Assembly (NCBI GenBank): GCA_004020365.1
Contig: SAQR01000001.1
Location: 288,088 to 352,087 of the forward strand
DNA: 64,000 nucleotides
Direction: 5' to 3'
Origin: Mesorhizobium sp.
GTDB taxonomy: Bacteria; Pseudomonadota; Alphaproteobacteria; Rhizobiales; Rhizobiaceae
Shown here: in pieces, positions 1 through 9,518 of the stretch
Position numbering within the stretch: the first letter of the stretch is position 1
Layout of the letters: each line of letters opens with the position of its first letter
Notes under the pieces: model-generated
Databases searched by the model: none
What the model was told of the DNA's origin: nothing
The model's input: the letters and a program-made list of their open reading frames with translations, nothing else
Made by a program: the position numbers and the translations under genes

Positions 1-1355
1 GTTTTTCTGGCCCGATCCACACGACCCGCGCCACCATCGATCTTTGCTCCGTCATGCTGCCCGACGCGGCGCATATCCAGAAAGTGGAGGTCGAGCACCT
101 GAACCGTCGCAACGCGCAGCGCGGCCGCCCGCCGGTCGAGCCGATCTACAGGCTGCAGGATGCGGCCGCGTGCATGACATTGTTTCGGGCTTTGGAATAT
201 GGCGAATGGACCTCCGTCGCCGAAGGCCTTCGCGCCCGCCTCTGGAACGCTGGCCACTTGCTCGGTTCGGCATCGGTAGAGCTCGAGATCGACCGAGATG
301 ATGCGCCGCTGCGTATCATGTTCTCGGGCGACATAGGGCCAGACCACAAGCTGCTTCAGGCCGATCCCGAGGGCCCAGCAGGCTTTGACTATCTGATCTG
401 CGAATCGACCTATGGCGACCGGGACCGGCCGGACGTTTCGCCCGAGCAGCGTCGGTCTCAGCTCGGCGGAATTGTGCGTGGCGCCGCCGAGGTGAACGGC
501 CCGCTGATCGTTCCTTCCTTCGCCGTCGAGCGGACGCAGGAACTGCTAGTCGATCTCTACCTGCTGATGAAGTCCGGTGACGTGCCTACGGCTCCGATCT
601 TTGTCGACTCGCCGTTGGCGACACGGGCCAGCGCGATTTTCGAACGGCATGCCGACGACATCGAACAGGGCAATGTGCTGCGCCAGGCTCTCAACTCGAG
701 GGAGTTGCGTTTCACCGAGACGGTGGAGCAGAGCAAGGCGATCAATCGCCTGAACGGCTTCTTCGTGGTGATCGCCGCCAGCGGCATGTGCGACGCAGGG
801 CGTATCCGCTATCATCTCAAGGCCAATCTCTGGCGCCGGAACGCCACGGTCATGATGGCTGGATTTCAAGTCCAGGGTTCCCTCGGCAGGATACTTCTCG
901 ACGGCGCGCGGCGCGTGCGCATCCAAGGCGAGGAGGTCGAAGTCAAGGCGCTTATCAGTCTGTTGGACCTGTATTCCGGCCACGCCGACGCTGGCGAATT
1001 GGTCGTCTGGGTCAAGGCCCGGACTCCGGTGAAGCAGGTGGTATTCCTGACGCATGGCGAGGAAACCGGGCTTGGTGGCCTGCGCGAAAAGCTCCTTGGG
1101 CTGATCCCCGACGATAGGATCATCATGCCGAGGCTGGATGACGCTTTCCAGTTGTCACCCCGCGGCTGTTTGCCGATCGACGTTAATGAGCCGCGCCGCC
1201 TGAGGCCAGAAAAAATCGCCCGCCTCGACTGGCACAATGACCTTTCAAAGCTTCTCCTGGACATTAGCGAGGCGGTTGGCGCCGCCGCCGACGAAAGGGG
1301 CCGCGCCGCAATTGTCAGGCGAATGCGCCGGGCGCTCGAGGACAGCGATGCATAG
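1..1355 (+). CDS. Beta-CASP metallo-beta-lactamase-fold RNA hydrolase (5' end outside window)
   Basis: The reading frame is open from base 3 through the left edge, so the gene starts upstream; the ATG at 54 is internal. The visible 450 residues match the C-terminal half of MBL/beta-CASP proteins of the CPSF/RNA-exonuclease type: a GPI-x-TT-x-ATxDL segment before base 54, WNAGHLLGS near 250, SGDIG near 324, ESTYGDR near 402, PSFAVERTQ near 510 and a late THGE near 1053. The first HxHxDH zinc motif must lie outside the window. The family cleaves or trims RNA with two zinc ions. It lies 126 bp upstream of the phosphoketolase on the same strand and may be co-transcribed. The family call is firm; the substrate is unknown. 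Confidence 0.88.
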   Translation, partial: FSGPIHTTRATIDLCSVMLPDAAHIQKVEVEHLNRRNAQRGRPPVEPIYRLQDAAACMTLFRALEYGEWTSVAEGLRARLWNAGHLLGSASVELEIDRDDAPLRIMFSGDIGPDHKLLQADPEGPAGFDYLICESTYGDRDRPDVSPEQRRSQLGGIVRGAAEVNGPLIVPSFAVERTQELLVDLYLLMKSGDVPTAPIFVDSPLATRASAIFERHADDIEQGNVLRQALNSRELRFTETVEQSKAINRLNGFFVVIAASGMCDAGRIRYHLKANLWRRNATVMMAGFQVQGSLGRILLDGARRVRIQGEEVEVKALISLLDLYSGHADAGELVVWVKARTPVKQVVFLTHGEETGLGGLREKLLGLIPDDRIIMPRLDDAFQLSPRGCLPIDVNEPRRLRPEKIARLDWHNDLSKLLLDISEAVGAAADERGRAAIVRRMRRALEDSDA

Positions 1356-1481
1356 AGGCCACATGACGTGAGCACGAACTGAAAGCGCGCGAATACGTTT
1401 CTGTGGTTCGCCGTAGATCGACGAAGACAGGCGCATGTCGCGATTTCGGCGACAATCGCCAAAAGGCAATGGGAGCCAGAT

Positions 1482-3902
1482 ATGACCGAGCATCTTATAG
1501 CAGCCTCCGAGCGCCGGTTGACCGACCAGGAGCTCCACGACATCGACGCCTATTGGCGCGCTGCCAACTATCTGACGATCGGCCAGATCTACCTGCTCGA
1601 CAATCCACTGCTTCGCGAGCCATTGCGGCTGGACCATGTCAAGCCGCGCCTGCTTGGCCATTGGGGAACGTCGCCAGGGCTGAGTTTCATCTACGCGCAT
1701 CTCAACCGCGTGATCCGGCTCAGGGATGCAAATGTCATCTATATTTGTGGCCCCGGCCATGGCGGGCCGGCAATGGTGGCGAACACCTATCTGGAGGGCA
1801 CGTATAGCGAGCTCAATCCGGACATATCACTGGACGAGCAGGGCATGCGCAAGCTGTTCCGGCAATTCTCCTTTCCGGGCGGGATTCCGAGCCATGCCGC
1901 GCCTGATGTGCCCGGCTCGATTCACGAGGGCGGCGAGCTGGGTTACGCGCTTTCCCATGCCTATGGCGCCGCTTTCGACAATCCGGACCTTGTCGTCGCC
2001 TGCGTCGTCGGTGACGGCGAAGCCGAAACCGGGCCGCTTTCCGCCGCGTGGCACTCTAACAAGTTTCTCAACCCGGCGCGCGACGGCGCTGTGCTGCCGA
2101 TCTTGCATCTGAACGGCTACAAGATCGCCAATCCGACCATCCTAGCCCGCATTCCCGAAGACGAATTGCGCGCGCTGTTCATTGGCTATGGCTATGAACC
2201 GCTGTTCGTTGAGGGACACGATCCGGCCATTATGCATGAGCTGATGGCGACCGTGCTCGACGACGCGCTGGATCGCATCAGAGCGATCCAGGACGCAGCG
2301 CGCCATGGTGCCGTAGCGCTGGTGTCGCGACCGAAATGGCCAATGATCGTGCTGCGAAGCCCCAAGGGCTGGACCGGTCCGAAGGAGGTCGACGGACTGA
2401 AGACCGAAGGCTTCTGGCGTGCGCACCAGGTGCCCTTGTCGGGCCTTGCGGAAAACCCCGCCCATCTCAAGCTGCTCGAGGAGTGGCTGAAAAGCTATCG
2501 ACCCGACGAACTGTTCGACGAGGCCGGCGCACCTCTTGCCGAGATCCGCGCCACCGCGCCGCAAGCAACGCGACGCATGAGCGCCAACCCGCATGCCAAT
2601 GGTGGTCTGCTGCGTCGGTCCCTCGATCTACCCGGCTTGCACGACCATGCGATAGCCGTCGCGCGGCCCGGAGCGGTTAAGGCCGAGTCAACGCGGGTAA
2701 TGGGCAAGTTCCTACGTGGCGTGATGGAGCTGAACGACGGCTCGAAGAACTTCCGTATCGTTGGCCCGGACGAGACCGCCTCGAACAGGCTTCAGGACGT
2801 GTTCGAAGTTACCGAGCGCGCTTGGATGGAAACGATCCTCCCCGAAGACGTTCATCTCGGCCGCGATGGCAGGGTTCTCGAAATCCTCTCCGAGCATACC
2901 TGCCAGGGTTGGCTCGAAGGCTACCTATTGACCGGGCGGCACGGTCTGTTCTCCTGCTACGAAGCGTTCATTCACATTGTGGATTCCATGTTCAACCAGC
3001 ATGCGAAATGGCTGGATGCCTGCCGGGACATACCGTGGCGGCGACCCATCGCATCGCTGAACTATTTGTTGTCCAGCCATGTCTGGCATCAAGAACATAA
3101 TGGCTTCAGCCATCAGGATCCCGGTTTTATCGATGTTGCCCTCAACAAGAAGGCCGACATCGTGCGCGTCTATCTGCCGCCGGATGCCAACACTTTGCTT
3201 TGCGTCACTGAACACGTGTTGCAGACATGGGACCGCATCAACGTCATCGTCGCCGGCAAGCCGCCGTCATGGCAGTGGCTGTCGATGGACAAGGCGCTCG
3301 TTCATTGCAAAACGGGCATCGGCATCTGGGACTGGGCATCGACCGAGGACGGCGCGGAGCCGGACGTCGTCATGGCTTGCGCCGGCGACGTTCCGACACT
3401 GGAGACGCTCGCGGCCGTCCAGATCCTCAGGCACCATGTTCCTGAGCTCAGGGTCAGGGTGGTCAATGTGGTCGATCTGATGACCCTGCAGCCCAAGGAG
3501 CATCACCCGCACGGCCTGTCGGACCGCGATTTCGATGCGCTGTTCACCTCTGGCAAACCCGTCATCTTCGCCTATCACGGCTATCCCTGGACCATTCATC
3601 GCCTGACCTACCGTCGCAGCAACCACGACAACATCCATGTTCGTGGGTACAATGAAGAAGGCACGACGACGACCCCCTTCGATATGACGGTGCTGAACGG
3701 CCTCGACCGGTTCCATCTCGTAAAAAGCGTGCTCGACCGGGTTCCGCAGCTCAGGAGCGTTCAGGTCGGCCTGAAGCAGGCGATGGACGTCAAGCTGCTT
3801 GAACATAGAGCCTACATTCGCGCTCATGGCCGGGACATGCCCGAGATACTTGAATGGAGGTGGGATCAGGGTCCTGATGAGACGGCAATCGCCCCACACT
3901 AA
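1482..3902 (+). CDS. xfp: Xylulose-5-P/fructose-6-P phosphoketolase
   Basis: This 806-residue protein has the full length expected of the Xfp family. The N-terminal [20 protein letters not shown] block, [15 protein letters not shown], the GPGHGGPA motif near residue 90 and the thiamine-diphosphate motif GDGEAETG near residue 177 are all present. It would split xylulose-5-P or fructose-6-P into acetyl phosphate plus glyceraldehyde-3-P or erythrose-4-P in the cytosol. A GGGAG ribosome-binding site sits 8 bp before the ATG. No acetate kinase or phosphotransacetylase is visible here, so the acetyl phosphate must be used by genes elsewhere. In this hypoxia-linked island it probably serves fermentative ATP production. 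Confidence 0.96.
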   Translation: MTEHLIAASERRLTDQELHDIDAYWRAANYLTIGQIYLLDNPLLREPLRLDHVKPRLLGHWGTSPGLSFIYAHLNRVIRLRDANVIYICGPGHGGPAMVANTYLEGTYSELNPDISLDEQGMRKLFRQFSFPGGIPSHAAPDVPGSIHEGGELGYALSHAYGAAFDNPDLVVACVVGDGEAETGPLSAAWHSNKFLNPARDGAVLPILHLNGYKIANPTILARIPEDELRALFIGYGYEPLFVEGHDPAIMHELMATVLDDALDRIRAIQDAARHGAVALVSRPKWPMIVLRSPKGWTGPKEVDGLKTEGFWRAHQVPLSGLAENPAHLKLLEEWLKSYRPDELFDEAGAPLAEIRATAPQATRRMSANPHANGGLLRRSLDLPGLHDHAIAVARPGAVKAESTRVMGKFLRGVMELNDGSKNFRIVGPDETASNRLQDVFEVTERAWMETILPEDVHLGRDGRVLEILSEHTCQGWLEGYLLTGRHGLFSCYEAFIHIVDSMFNQHAKWLDACRDIPWRRPIASLNYLLSSHVWHQEHNGFSHQDPGFIDVALNKKADIVRVYLPPDANTLLCVTEHVLQTWDRINVIVAGKPPSWQWLSMDKALVHCKTGIGIWDWASTEDGAEPDVVMACAGDVPTLETLAAVQILRHHVPELRVRVVNVVDLMTLQPKEHHPHGLSDRDFDALFTSGKPVIFAYHGYPWTIHRLTYRRSNHDNIHVRGYNEEGTTTTPFDMTVLNGLDRFHLVKSVLDRVPQLRSVQVGLKQAMDVKLLEHRAYIRAHGRDMPEILEWRWDQGPDETAIAPH

Positions 3903-4149
3903 GGACGAGCCGGTGGCAGACGCGCTCCTGGTCCTGAAGCGTGATTCCTTCCACCCTGACCTTCGCTGTCATCGAGGGGCGCGGCGGGAGTCCGCGGCTA
4001 GAGGCGGCAGTCTGTCGCCGGTGAGAGCGCCGTGGGTGCCACTGCTATCTGCACCACACCAACCAACACCCCCCATGACCAACCTGATGTCAGTCCCTGT
4101 CGTACAAGAAATGCAACAGAGCGGGCTTTGGCGATTGAAGAAAGCCGAC

Positions 4150-6717
4150 ATGTCTGAATCCAACGCATCGACCATTCTCTCGCCCGGCCTCAGCGAGGTC
4201 GAGGCGCAAGTGAGGCTCCTCGCCGAAGGGTTCAACGAATTGCCTGCGACCGGTAGGCGCACGCCGTTGCGGATTGCTCTTGAGGTCATGCGCGAACCGA
4301 TGCTGGCTCTCCTGCTGGGTGGCGGCGCTGTCTACCTGCTTCTTGGCGATCTGCAAGAAGCGTTGATCCTGCTTGCCTTTGCCACATTGTCGGTAGGCAT
4401 AACGATTGTTCAGGAGGCGCGGACGGAACGCGTTCTGGAGGCATTGCGTGATCTTACGAGCCCCCGTGCCCTCGTGATACGCGACGGTGAAAGCAAGCGC
4501 ATTGCGGGTCGCGAGGTGGTGCGGGGCGATTTGGTTGTCCTGGGCGAGGGGGACCGGGTCCCGGCCGACATGCTGCTGATCCAGAGTGCAGACCTCCAGA
4601 CCGATGAGTCTTTCCTGACGGGCGAATCCGTCCCGGTGCGCAAGATTGCAGGCAAAGATGGCCAGCTGCCAGCCGAGCGCCGTCCAGGTGGAGACGACCT
4701 GCCTTTCGCCTTTTCCGGATCACTCGTTGTTCGCGGTTCAGGCGTCGGCGAAGTTCTGGCGACCGGGCCGCGCAGCCAAATCGGTGCGATCGGGCAATCG
4801 CTCAGTTCGATGGAGACCGAAGCACCCCGCTTGCAGCGACAAACAAAACGCCTTGTCGGCATATTCGCACTCGTCGGCGGCGCGGTCAGTGTCCTCGCGG
4901 TCATGCTTTATGGCGTTTTGCGCGGGGGATGGCTTGATGCGGTGCTGGCAGGCATTGCGCTCGGCATGTCGATGCTGCCGGAAGAGTTTCCCATGGTGTT
5001 GACGATTTTCATGGCCATGGGCGCCTGGCGCATCTCGCAGGCACGCGTGCTCACCCGTCGCGCGGCAGCAATTGAAACGCTTGGCTCGGCAACGGTTCTC
5101 TGCACGGACAAGACCGGAACGCTGACCGAGAACCGCATGACAATAACAGAACTGAGAACGCCGGACGGCAAACTGCTCCGTTTGCCAGACGGCGCGAACG
5201 GAGCGATGCCGGCGGCATTCGGCGAACTGGTCGAGCTCGGCGTGCTCGCCAGTGCCGAGATTCCTTTTGATCCGATGGAAAGGGCATTTCACAACCTTGC
5301 CAAGGAGCGGGGGCTTGGGTGGGAAGAGTCGAACAGCTCTGATCGGAAACTGGTCCGCATCTATGGTCTGCGCCCCGACTTGCTCGCCATGTCGAATGTG
5401 TGGCGGTCGGCGGCTGCCGGCAGCAATTGCCTGGTCGCCGCCAAGGGCTCGCCGGAGGCCATCGCGGCACTTTGTCGTCTGAGTGCGGATCGTGTCGCTT
5501 CAGTCAAGGTTTCTGTGAACGCCATGGCAATCGAAGGACTCCGCGTCTTAGGCGTAGCGTGCGCCAGTCATGCCGGCGACCAATTGCCCGACAAGCAGAC
5601 TGGTTTCGATTTCGAATTCAGGGGCCTCGTCGGGCTGGCTGATCCTCTACGACCAGGCGTTCCGGATGCCGTGAGGGATTGCCGCGCCGCCGGTATTAGA
5701 GTGATCATGATCACCGGTGACTACCCGGCGACCGCAAGAGCAATTGCTGGCGATGCTGGGCTCGACTTCGAGGATGTCGTCACCGGTGAAATACTCAAGA
5801 CACTGGACGATGCGGCCCTTTCGGCGCGCGTGAAGACCACAACGGTGTTCGCGCGGATCATGCCCGAGCAGAAACTGGCGATCGTCAGAGCCATGAAGGC
5901 CAATGGCGAGATTGTCGCCATGACGGGAGACGGCGTCAACGATGCCCCCTCCCTGAAAGCCGCCAATATTGGCGTTGCCATGGGAGGCCGCGGCACGGAT
6001 GTCGCCCGCGAGGCATCCTCCATTGTCCTTCTCGACGACGACTTCGGATCGATCGTCAAGGCCATACGGTTGGGCCGTCGCATCTATGACAATTTGCGTA
6101 AGGCGATGGGTTTCATCCTTGCCGTGCACGTGCCGATTGCCGGTTTGGCCCTACTTCCATTGCTGTTTGGACTGCCCATCCTGTTCGGGCCAATTCACAT
6201 CGCCTTTCTGGAGATGGTGATCGACCCGGTCTGCTCACTGGTTTTTGAAGCAGAAAACGAGGAGGACGACATAATGAAGCGTCCTCCGCGGGATCCGGAG
6301 GCGGCGCTCTTCTCGCGTCCGTTGATCGCGTGGAGCCTTGTACAGGGTTTTCTGGCTTTCGTGCTCGTTGCGGGCATTTTTCTTCTCGGCTTGCGCTGGG
6401 AAATGCCAGAGGATGAGATTCGCGCGTTGACGTTCTTCTCATTGGTGTTGACGATCGTCGGGCTGATTTTCGTCAACCGCACGTTCAGCGAGTCGCTGCT
6501 GATTGCGCTGTTGCGGCCAAATCGATCGCTTATGGTTGTCGTCGTGATCGTTGCTGCAGCACTTGGCGGCACGCTTCTGTGGCCGCTTGCGAGTGGCCTC
6601 TTCCAATTCGGGCCGCTGCACCTGGATGATCTTGCCGTCACGCTTGCGTCCGGGATCGCTGTGTTGGTCTGCCTTGAGTTGTTGAAACACTTCTGGCGGC
6701 AGCGCCTGAACGCTTGA
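4150..6717 (+). CDS. P-type cation-transporting ATPase (P2-like)
   Basis: The frame stays open back into xfp, but homology to P-type ATPases begins near the ATG at 4150, giving 855 residues; an in-frame ATG at 4075 is an alternative. Landmarks are the actuator TGES near residue 157, PEEFP in membrane helix 4 near 277 (PEGL in classic Ca2+ pumps), the phosphorylated Asp of DKTGTLTEN near 320, TGDGVNDAP near 592, and C-terminal membrane helices. There is no heavy-metal-binding domain and no CPx motif, so this is a P2-type pump (Ca2+/Mg2+/Na+-like) rather than a heavy-metal pump; the ion cannot be read from sequence. Rv1997 (CtpF) of the mycobacterial DosR regulon is the same general class. Confidence 0.93.
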   Translation: MSESNASTILSPGLSEVEAQVRLLAEGFNELPATGRRTPLRIALEVMREPMLALLLGGGAVYLLLGDLQEALILLAFATLSVGITIVQEARTERVLEALRDLTSPRALVIRDGESKRIAGREVVRGDLVVLGEGDRVPADMLLIQSADLQTDESFLTGESVPVRKIAGKDGQLPAERRPGGDDLPFAFSGSLVVRGSGVGEVLATGPRSQIGAIGQSLSSMETEAPRLQRQTKRLVGIFALVGGAVSVLAVMLYGVLRGGWLDAVLAGIALGMSMLPEEFPMVLTIFMAMGAWRISQARVLTRRAAAIETLGSATVLCTDKTGTLTENRMTITELRTPDGKLLRLPDGANGAMPAAFGELVELGVLASAEIPFDPMERAFHNLAKERGLGWEESNSSDRKLVRIYGLRPDLLAMSNVWRSAAAGSNCLVAAKGSPEAIAALCRLSADRVASVKVSVNAMAIEGLRVLGVACASHAGDQLPDKQTGFDFEFRGLVGLADPLRPGVPDAVRDCRAAGIRVIMITGDYPATARAIAGDAGLDFEDVVTGEILKTLDDAALSARVKTTTVFARIMPEQKLAIVRAMKANGEIVAMTGDGVNDAPSLKAANIGVAMGGRGTDVAREASSIVLLDDDFGSIVKAIRLGRRIYDNLRKAMGFILAVHVPIAGLALLPLLFGLPILFGPIHIAFLEMVIDPVCSLVFEAENEEDDIMKRPPRDPEAALFSRPLIAWSLVQGFLAFVLVAGIFLLGLRWEMPEDEIRALTFFSLVLTIVGLIFVNRTFSESLLIALLRPNRSLMVVVVIVAAALGGTLLWPLASGLFQFGPLHLDDLAVTLASGIAVLVCLELLKHFWRQRLNA

Positions 6718-6949
6718 CCGACCCGGTTGCGCGTACGCAGCAGTACTGATCAGCTCACCTATGCCGCCGTCGATGCATTGCGAATGAGGCAGGCAGGCGC
6801 AAGAAGAAGCAATGAGGCGATTAGCGACGGTCACCAGCATCGAAGAGGGCCACACCTGCGAGCGGCATGGCATCGCCGACGCCGACGGCAGCAGCCGAAG
6901 TCAGCGCCGCCTGGATCGGCCGGGCGGCAGGGCAAATGGCCGGTGGGCG

Positions 6950-6963
6950 TTGATCTGGATCTA
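6950..6963. promoter_or_regulatory. Imperfect FNR/FixK box
   Basis: TTGATCTGGATCTA matches TTGAT-N4-ATCAA except in the last half-site. It lies 134 bp upstream of the DUF6064 start, too far for a classic activator position, so it is a weaker candidate than the box at 7036. Confidence 0.35.
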
Positions 6964-7035
6964 CCGACCCTGACTTGAGGGGCCTTCAAGTCGGAGAGGG
7001 CCGCGTGAGTGAGAGCGAATTGCGAGGCCGCTGAT

Positions 7036-7049
7036 TTGTGCCAGATCAA
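7036..7049. promoter_or_regulatory. FNR/FixK box before DUF6064 gene
   Basis: TTGTGCCAGATCAA has one perfect half-site and one near match. It ends 48 bp before the DUF6064 start, compatible with an activator position around -41 and a short leader. Confidence 0.5.
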
Positions 7050-7097
7050 TTGAGATCCTGCGACCAGGGCTATGGTGAAGCGCGAGGAGACACGCTG

Positions 7098-7745
7098 ATG
7101 TTGCCCTTCACGCGCGATCAGTTTCTCGCTAACCTGGTTTCTTACAACGAGGGCATCTGGCCGGTGCAAGTGGCGGCATTTGCCCTTGGCTTGCTTGCCA
7201 TGGCCTTGTTGTTTTGGCGACCGCGAATGGCGGATCGTCTGATCACTGGCATCCTGGCGATCATGTGGCTGTGGACCGGCGTTGCGTATCATTGGTTCCA
7301 TTTCACCCAGATCAACAGGGCCGCGCTCATCTTTGGAGTCCTCTTCGTCGCGCAGGGAGCCATTCTGGCCTATGTTGGTCTCGTCAGGAACCAACTGCGG
7401 TTCGGCTTGAGTTTTGGACCTGCAGCAATCGTGGGAATTGGCTTCGTCGCCTATGCGGCCGTCCTTTACCCACTTCTCGGCATCTGGACAGGTCACGCAT
7501 ATCCGGAAATGCCGGTGTTCGGTGTCACCCCCTGTCCGGTGACGATTTTCACTTTCGGATTCTTCCTTCTTGCGAAGCCGCCCGTGTCGCGATGGGTGCT
7601 CGCGATCCCATTCATCTGGTCGTTGATCGGAGGGGGTGCAGCGTTCCTCCTCGGCGTGCCGCAAGACTGGTTACTTCTGGTCAGCGGTGTTGTTGCGGTC
7701 CCGTTGGTGGTCGCCTGTCGCAGCAACCTCAATGTGAAGGCCTGA
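7098..7745 (+). CDS. DUF6064 family multi-pass membrane protein
   Basis: The product has 215 residues and begins MLPFTRDQFLANLVSYNEGIWP, the usual N-terminus of DUF6064 proteins. An AGGAGA ribosome-binding site precedes this ATG; the upstream GTG at 7038 overlaps the FNR-like box and is rejected as the start. At least six hydrophobic segments are visible, for example around residues 20-40, 50-65, 75-95, 105-125 and 145-165, so it is an inner-membrane protein. The function of the family is not known. An FNR-like box 48 bp upstream suggests low-oxygen induction like the rest of the island. Confidence 0.85.
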   Translation: MLPFTRDQFLANLVSYNEGIWPVQVAAFALGLLAMALLFWRPRMADRLITGILAIMWLWTGVAYHWFHFTQINRAALIFGVLFVAQGAILAYVGLVRNQLRFGLSFGPAAIVGIGFVAYAAVLYPLLGIWTGHAYPEMPVFGVTPCPVTIFTFGFFLLAKPPVSRWVLAIPFIWSLIGGGAAFLLGVPQDWLLLVSGVVAVPLVVACRSNLNVKA

Positions 7746-7847
7746 AATCCTGAGAAGCCAATGCCGCACATGACCTTCACCGACCGACTTGCCCCAACGG
7801 CGCCGCTCCATGATGTGCTGAAGCTGTGGCTTGAGCTGCAATCTTGG

Positions 7848-7872
7848 GAATTCGGTCAACTTCACCGAATTC
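7848..7872. repeat. Inverted repeat GAATTCGGT-N7-ACCGAATTC
   Basis: This is a perfect 9-bp inverted repeat with a 7-nt spacer, lying between the DUF6064 stop and the ArsR remnant. No T tract follows, so it is more like an operator or hairpin than an intrinsic terminator. Confidence 0.6.
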
Positions 7873-7884
7873 GTTAGCATCACA

Positions 7885-8066
7885 TCATAACGATCTGATC
7901 TTCGCGGTCTTTGTCTGCGGGTCACAATAAATGCCGTAAAGCGTCTGCAGGATGCGCTCGACCTCCACCGAAGCCAGCCGAACCTGCTGGGCGTCGCGAC
8001 GGGTATCGACCAGCTTCAGCGCCCGCAGCTGCGCCATTGCTGCGAGAGCGCCGATTGGTCTCAATC
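7885..8066 (-). pseudogene. C-terminal remnant of an ArsR-type regulator
   Basis: On the minus strand a frame ends with AMAQLRALKLVDTRRDAQQV and then VERILQTLYGIYC before a TGA stop. This is the recognition-helix-to-C-terminus pattern of ArsR/SmtB repressors. The N-terminal half of the winged helix is missing upstream, where the sequence turns into unrelated bases before Crp/Fnr copy 1. It is best read as a decayed fragment, possibly left from rearrangement at the Crp/Fnr duplication. The assignment rests on pattern recognition over about 50 residues only. Confidence 0.5.
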
Positions 8067-8129
8067 GTTGGAACTGGTATGACAGGGACCGCCTACGGTG
8101 TGCCGCGCGCGGTAACTAGCCAAGTTGCG

Positions 8130-8762
8130 TCATTCGCTCATATTGTGAAGCGTGTCGTGTTTGACGATCTCGATGCTGCGCAGGCTGGGCAGGCGGATGA
8201 CGCCCTTGTCCTTCAGCCGGGTAAAAACCCGCGATACGGTCTCGATGGTGAGGCCGAGATAATCGCCGATATCCATGCGCGACATCGGCAGTTCGACCTG
8301 CCGCAACCCGCCCTGCCGCTCCGCCATGTCGACCAGGAACGCGGCGACGCGTTCGATGGCATTCTGGCGGCCGAGGACCAAGAGGTGTTCCTGCGCTCTC
8401 GTCAGGCCCTTGAGCGCCAACGGCAGCAGCTGACGGGAGATATCCGCACCAGTAGCAAAGCGGAAGACGCGGACACCAGTGGCGTTGATATGATGGGTGG
8501 TGTCGGCTTCGAAGCCGAATGTCTCTCCAGCCAGATGGAAGGCGCTTATCTGACGGCGGCCGTCGGCAAGCAGGCGGTAGACACGGACCGCCCCAAACTC
8601 GACCTGGTAGAAGGCTCCGGCCTTCTCGCCCTGGGCATAGATTTCCGAACCGGCGGGAAAGAAACTGACCGGCTGCAACGGCGGGGCGTCGAAAGCCTCT
8701 AGCAGGCTCGACTGGGTGGAGCTTGGCGACAGTGCAATTCTGGGCGCTGCGTAGGTTTGCAT
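8130..8762 (-). CDS. Crp/Fnr (FixK-like) regulator, copy 1, with 5-codon deletion
   Basis: This 210-residue cyclic-nucleotide-fold plus Crp-type HTH protein starts at MQTYAAP. The HTH region around residues 165-190 carries ETVSRVF, the E--SR recognition pattern of FNR/FixK proteins that read TTGAT-N4-ATCAA. There is no N-terminal cysteine cluster, so it should not sense oxygen through Fe-S and is FixK-like. It is nearly identical to copy 2 at 29136-29783, but 15 bp coding for FFAEA are missing at base 8489/8490, inside the beta-roll after the TTHH residues. The deletion keeps the frame but may spoil folding. It probably regulates, or once regulated, the FNR boxes in this window. Confidence 0.9.
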   Translation of the reverse strand: MQTYAAPRIALSPSSTQSSLLEAFDAPPLQPVSFFPAGSEIYAQGEKAGAFYQVEFGAVRVYRLLADGRRQISAFHLAGETFGFEADTTHHINATGVRVFRFATGADISRQLLPLALKGLTRAQEHLLVLGRQNAIERVAAFLVDMAERQGGLRQVELPMSRMDIGDYLGLTIETVSRVFTRLKDKGVIRLPSLRSIEIVKHDTLHNMSE

Positions 8763-8820
8763 GGCTGTTTTCCCGGTTGATCCGTTGTGACAGCAATCGG
8801 GCGAATTCACGTCTCGCGAA

Positions 8821-8852
8821 ATTCGGTTATGTCCCTACAGGAAACTACCTAG
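8821..8852 (-). promoter_or_regulatory. Conserved upstream element of Crp/Fnr copy 1
   Basis: This 32-bp stretch upstream of copy 1 is repeated with one mismatch upstream of copy 2 (29841-29872). Read toward the gene it starts CTAGGTAGTTTCC, which resembles FixJ-type sites in front of fixK genes. Conservation is seen directly; the FixJ link is inference. Confidence 0.5.
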
Positions 8853-9021
8853 AACCTCGACCGGGCGGCCCCCCAGGCCGCTGATGATGGGCAGTTGGTC
8901 CGGGCATCATTGATCCCCGTCAAACGCGGGCCCGGCATTGTGATTGATACTTGTCTTTGGTGCGCACAGCCAGGCGCGCTACTTTCCGCTAGGATGTCGG
9001 CCCTTGCGATATGAGAACAGT

Positions 9022-9518
9022 ATGACTGAGCTTCATTTATGGTCGATTGTTCAATGCCTCATCCTGCTGACTCTCGCGAACGGCGTGCCTGTCATCGCCA
9101 AGAAAGTGTTTGGCGATTGGCTCACATGGCCAATTGATGGCGGTTGGCTTTTCTGGGACGGACAACCGCTCCTGGGTCGATCAAAGACGCTTCGCGGGTT
9201 CGTGCTGGCAATCCTTGCTGCAGCGATTGGCGGTCCTCTAGTGGGGCTCGATGTTGAAACAGGAGTCCTCATTGGTTTCAACGCTATGGTCGGCGACATA
9301 CTGTCGAGCTTCCTCAAACGTCGCCTGCGATTGGTGCCAAGTGCCGAAGCACTGGGTCTCGATCAGGTGCCGGAATCCTGCTGCCCCTCGTCGCCGCCAA
9401 GACTTTCTTAGGGCTTTCGGTTTGGGACATTCTAATCGGCGTTGGCGCATTTTGGATCGGCGAACTCCTGGTCTCCCGGCTTCTCTATATGCTTCACGTC
9501 AGGGACAGACCCTACTAA
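9022..9518 (+). pseudogene. CarS/CDP-archaeol synthase-like membrane protein, frameshifted
   Basis: From ATG 9022 the protein has a membrane segment, then KKVFGDWLTWPIDGG, GRSKTLRG and GFNAMVGDILSSFLKRR, the signature of the small CarS-like CTP:lipid cytidylyltransferase family. After VPES, near base 9378, the frame breaks: CC is found where CCC would keep the frame. With one extra base the reading continues LLPLVAAKTFLGLSVWDIL through another membrane segment to TAA at 9516-9518, giving the expected ~165 residues. As it stands the protein ends after an unrelated CCPSSPPRLS tail at 9411. It is either a recent pseudogene or a sequencing error in a short C run. Its end overlaps the convergent phosphoesterase gene. 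Confidence 0.7.

Larger units (their letters stand above)
6718..7097. other. Gene-free stretch with two FNR-like boxes
   Basis: I see no convincing gene here. Two FNR/FixK-like boxes (6950-6963 and 7036-7049) lie in its right half, pointing to the promoter of the DUF6064 gene. Confidence 0.5.
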
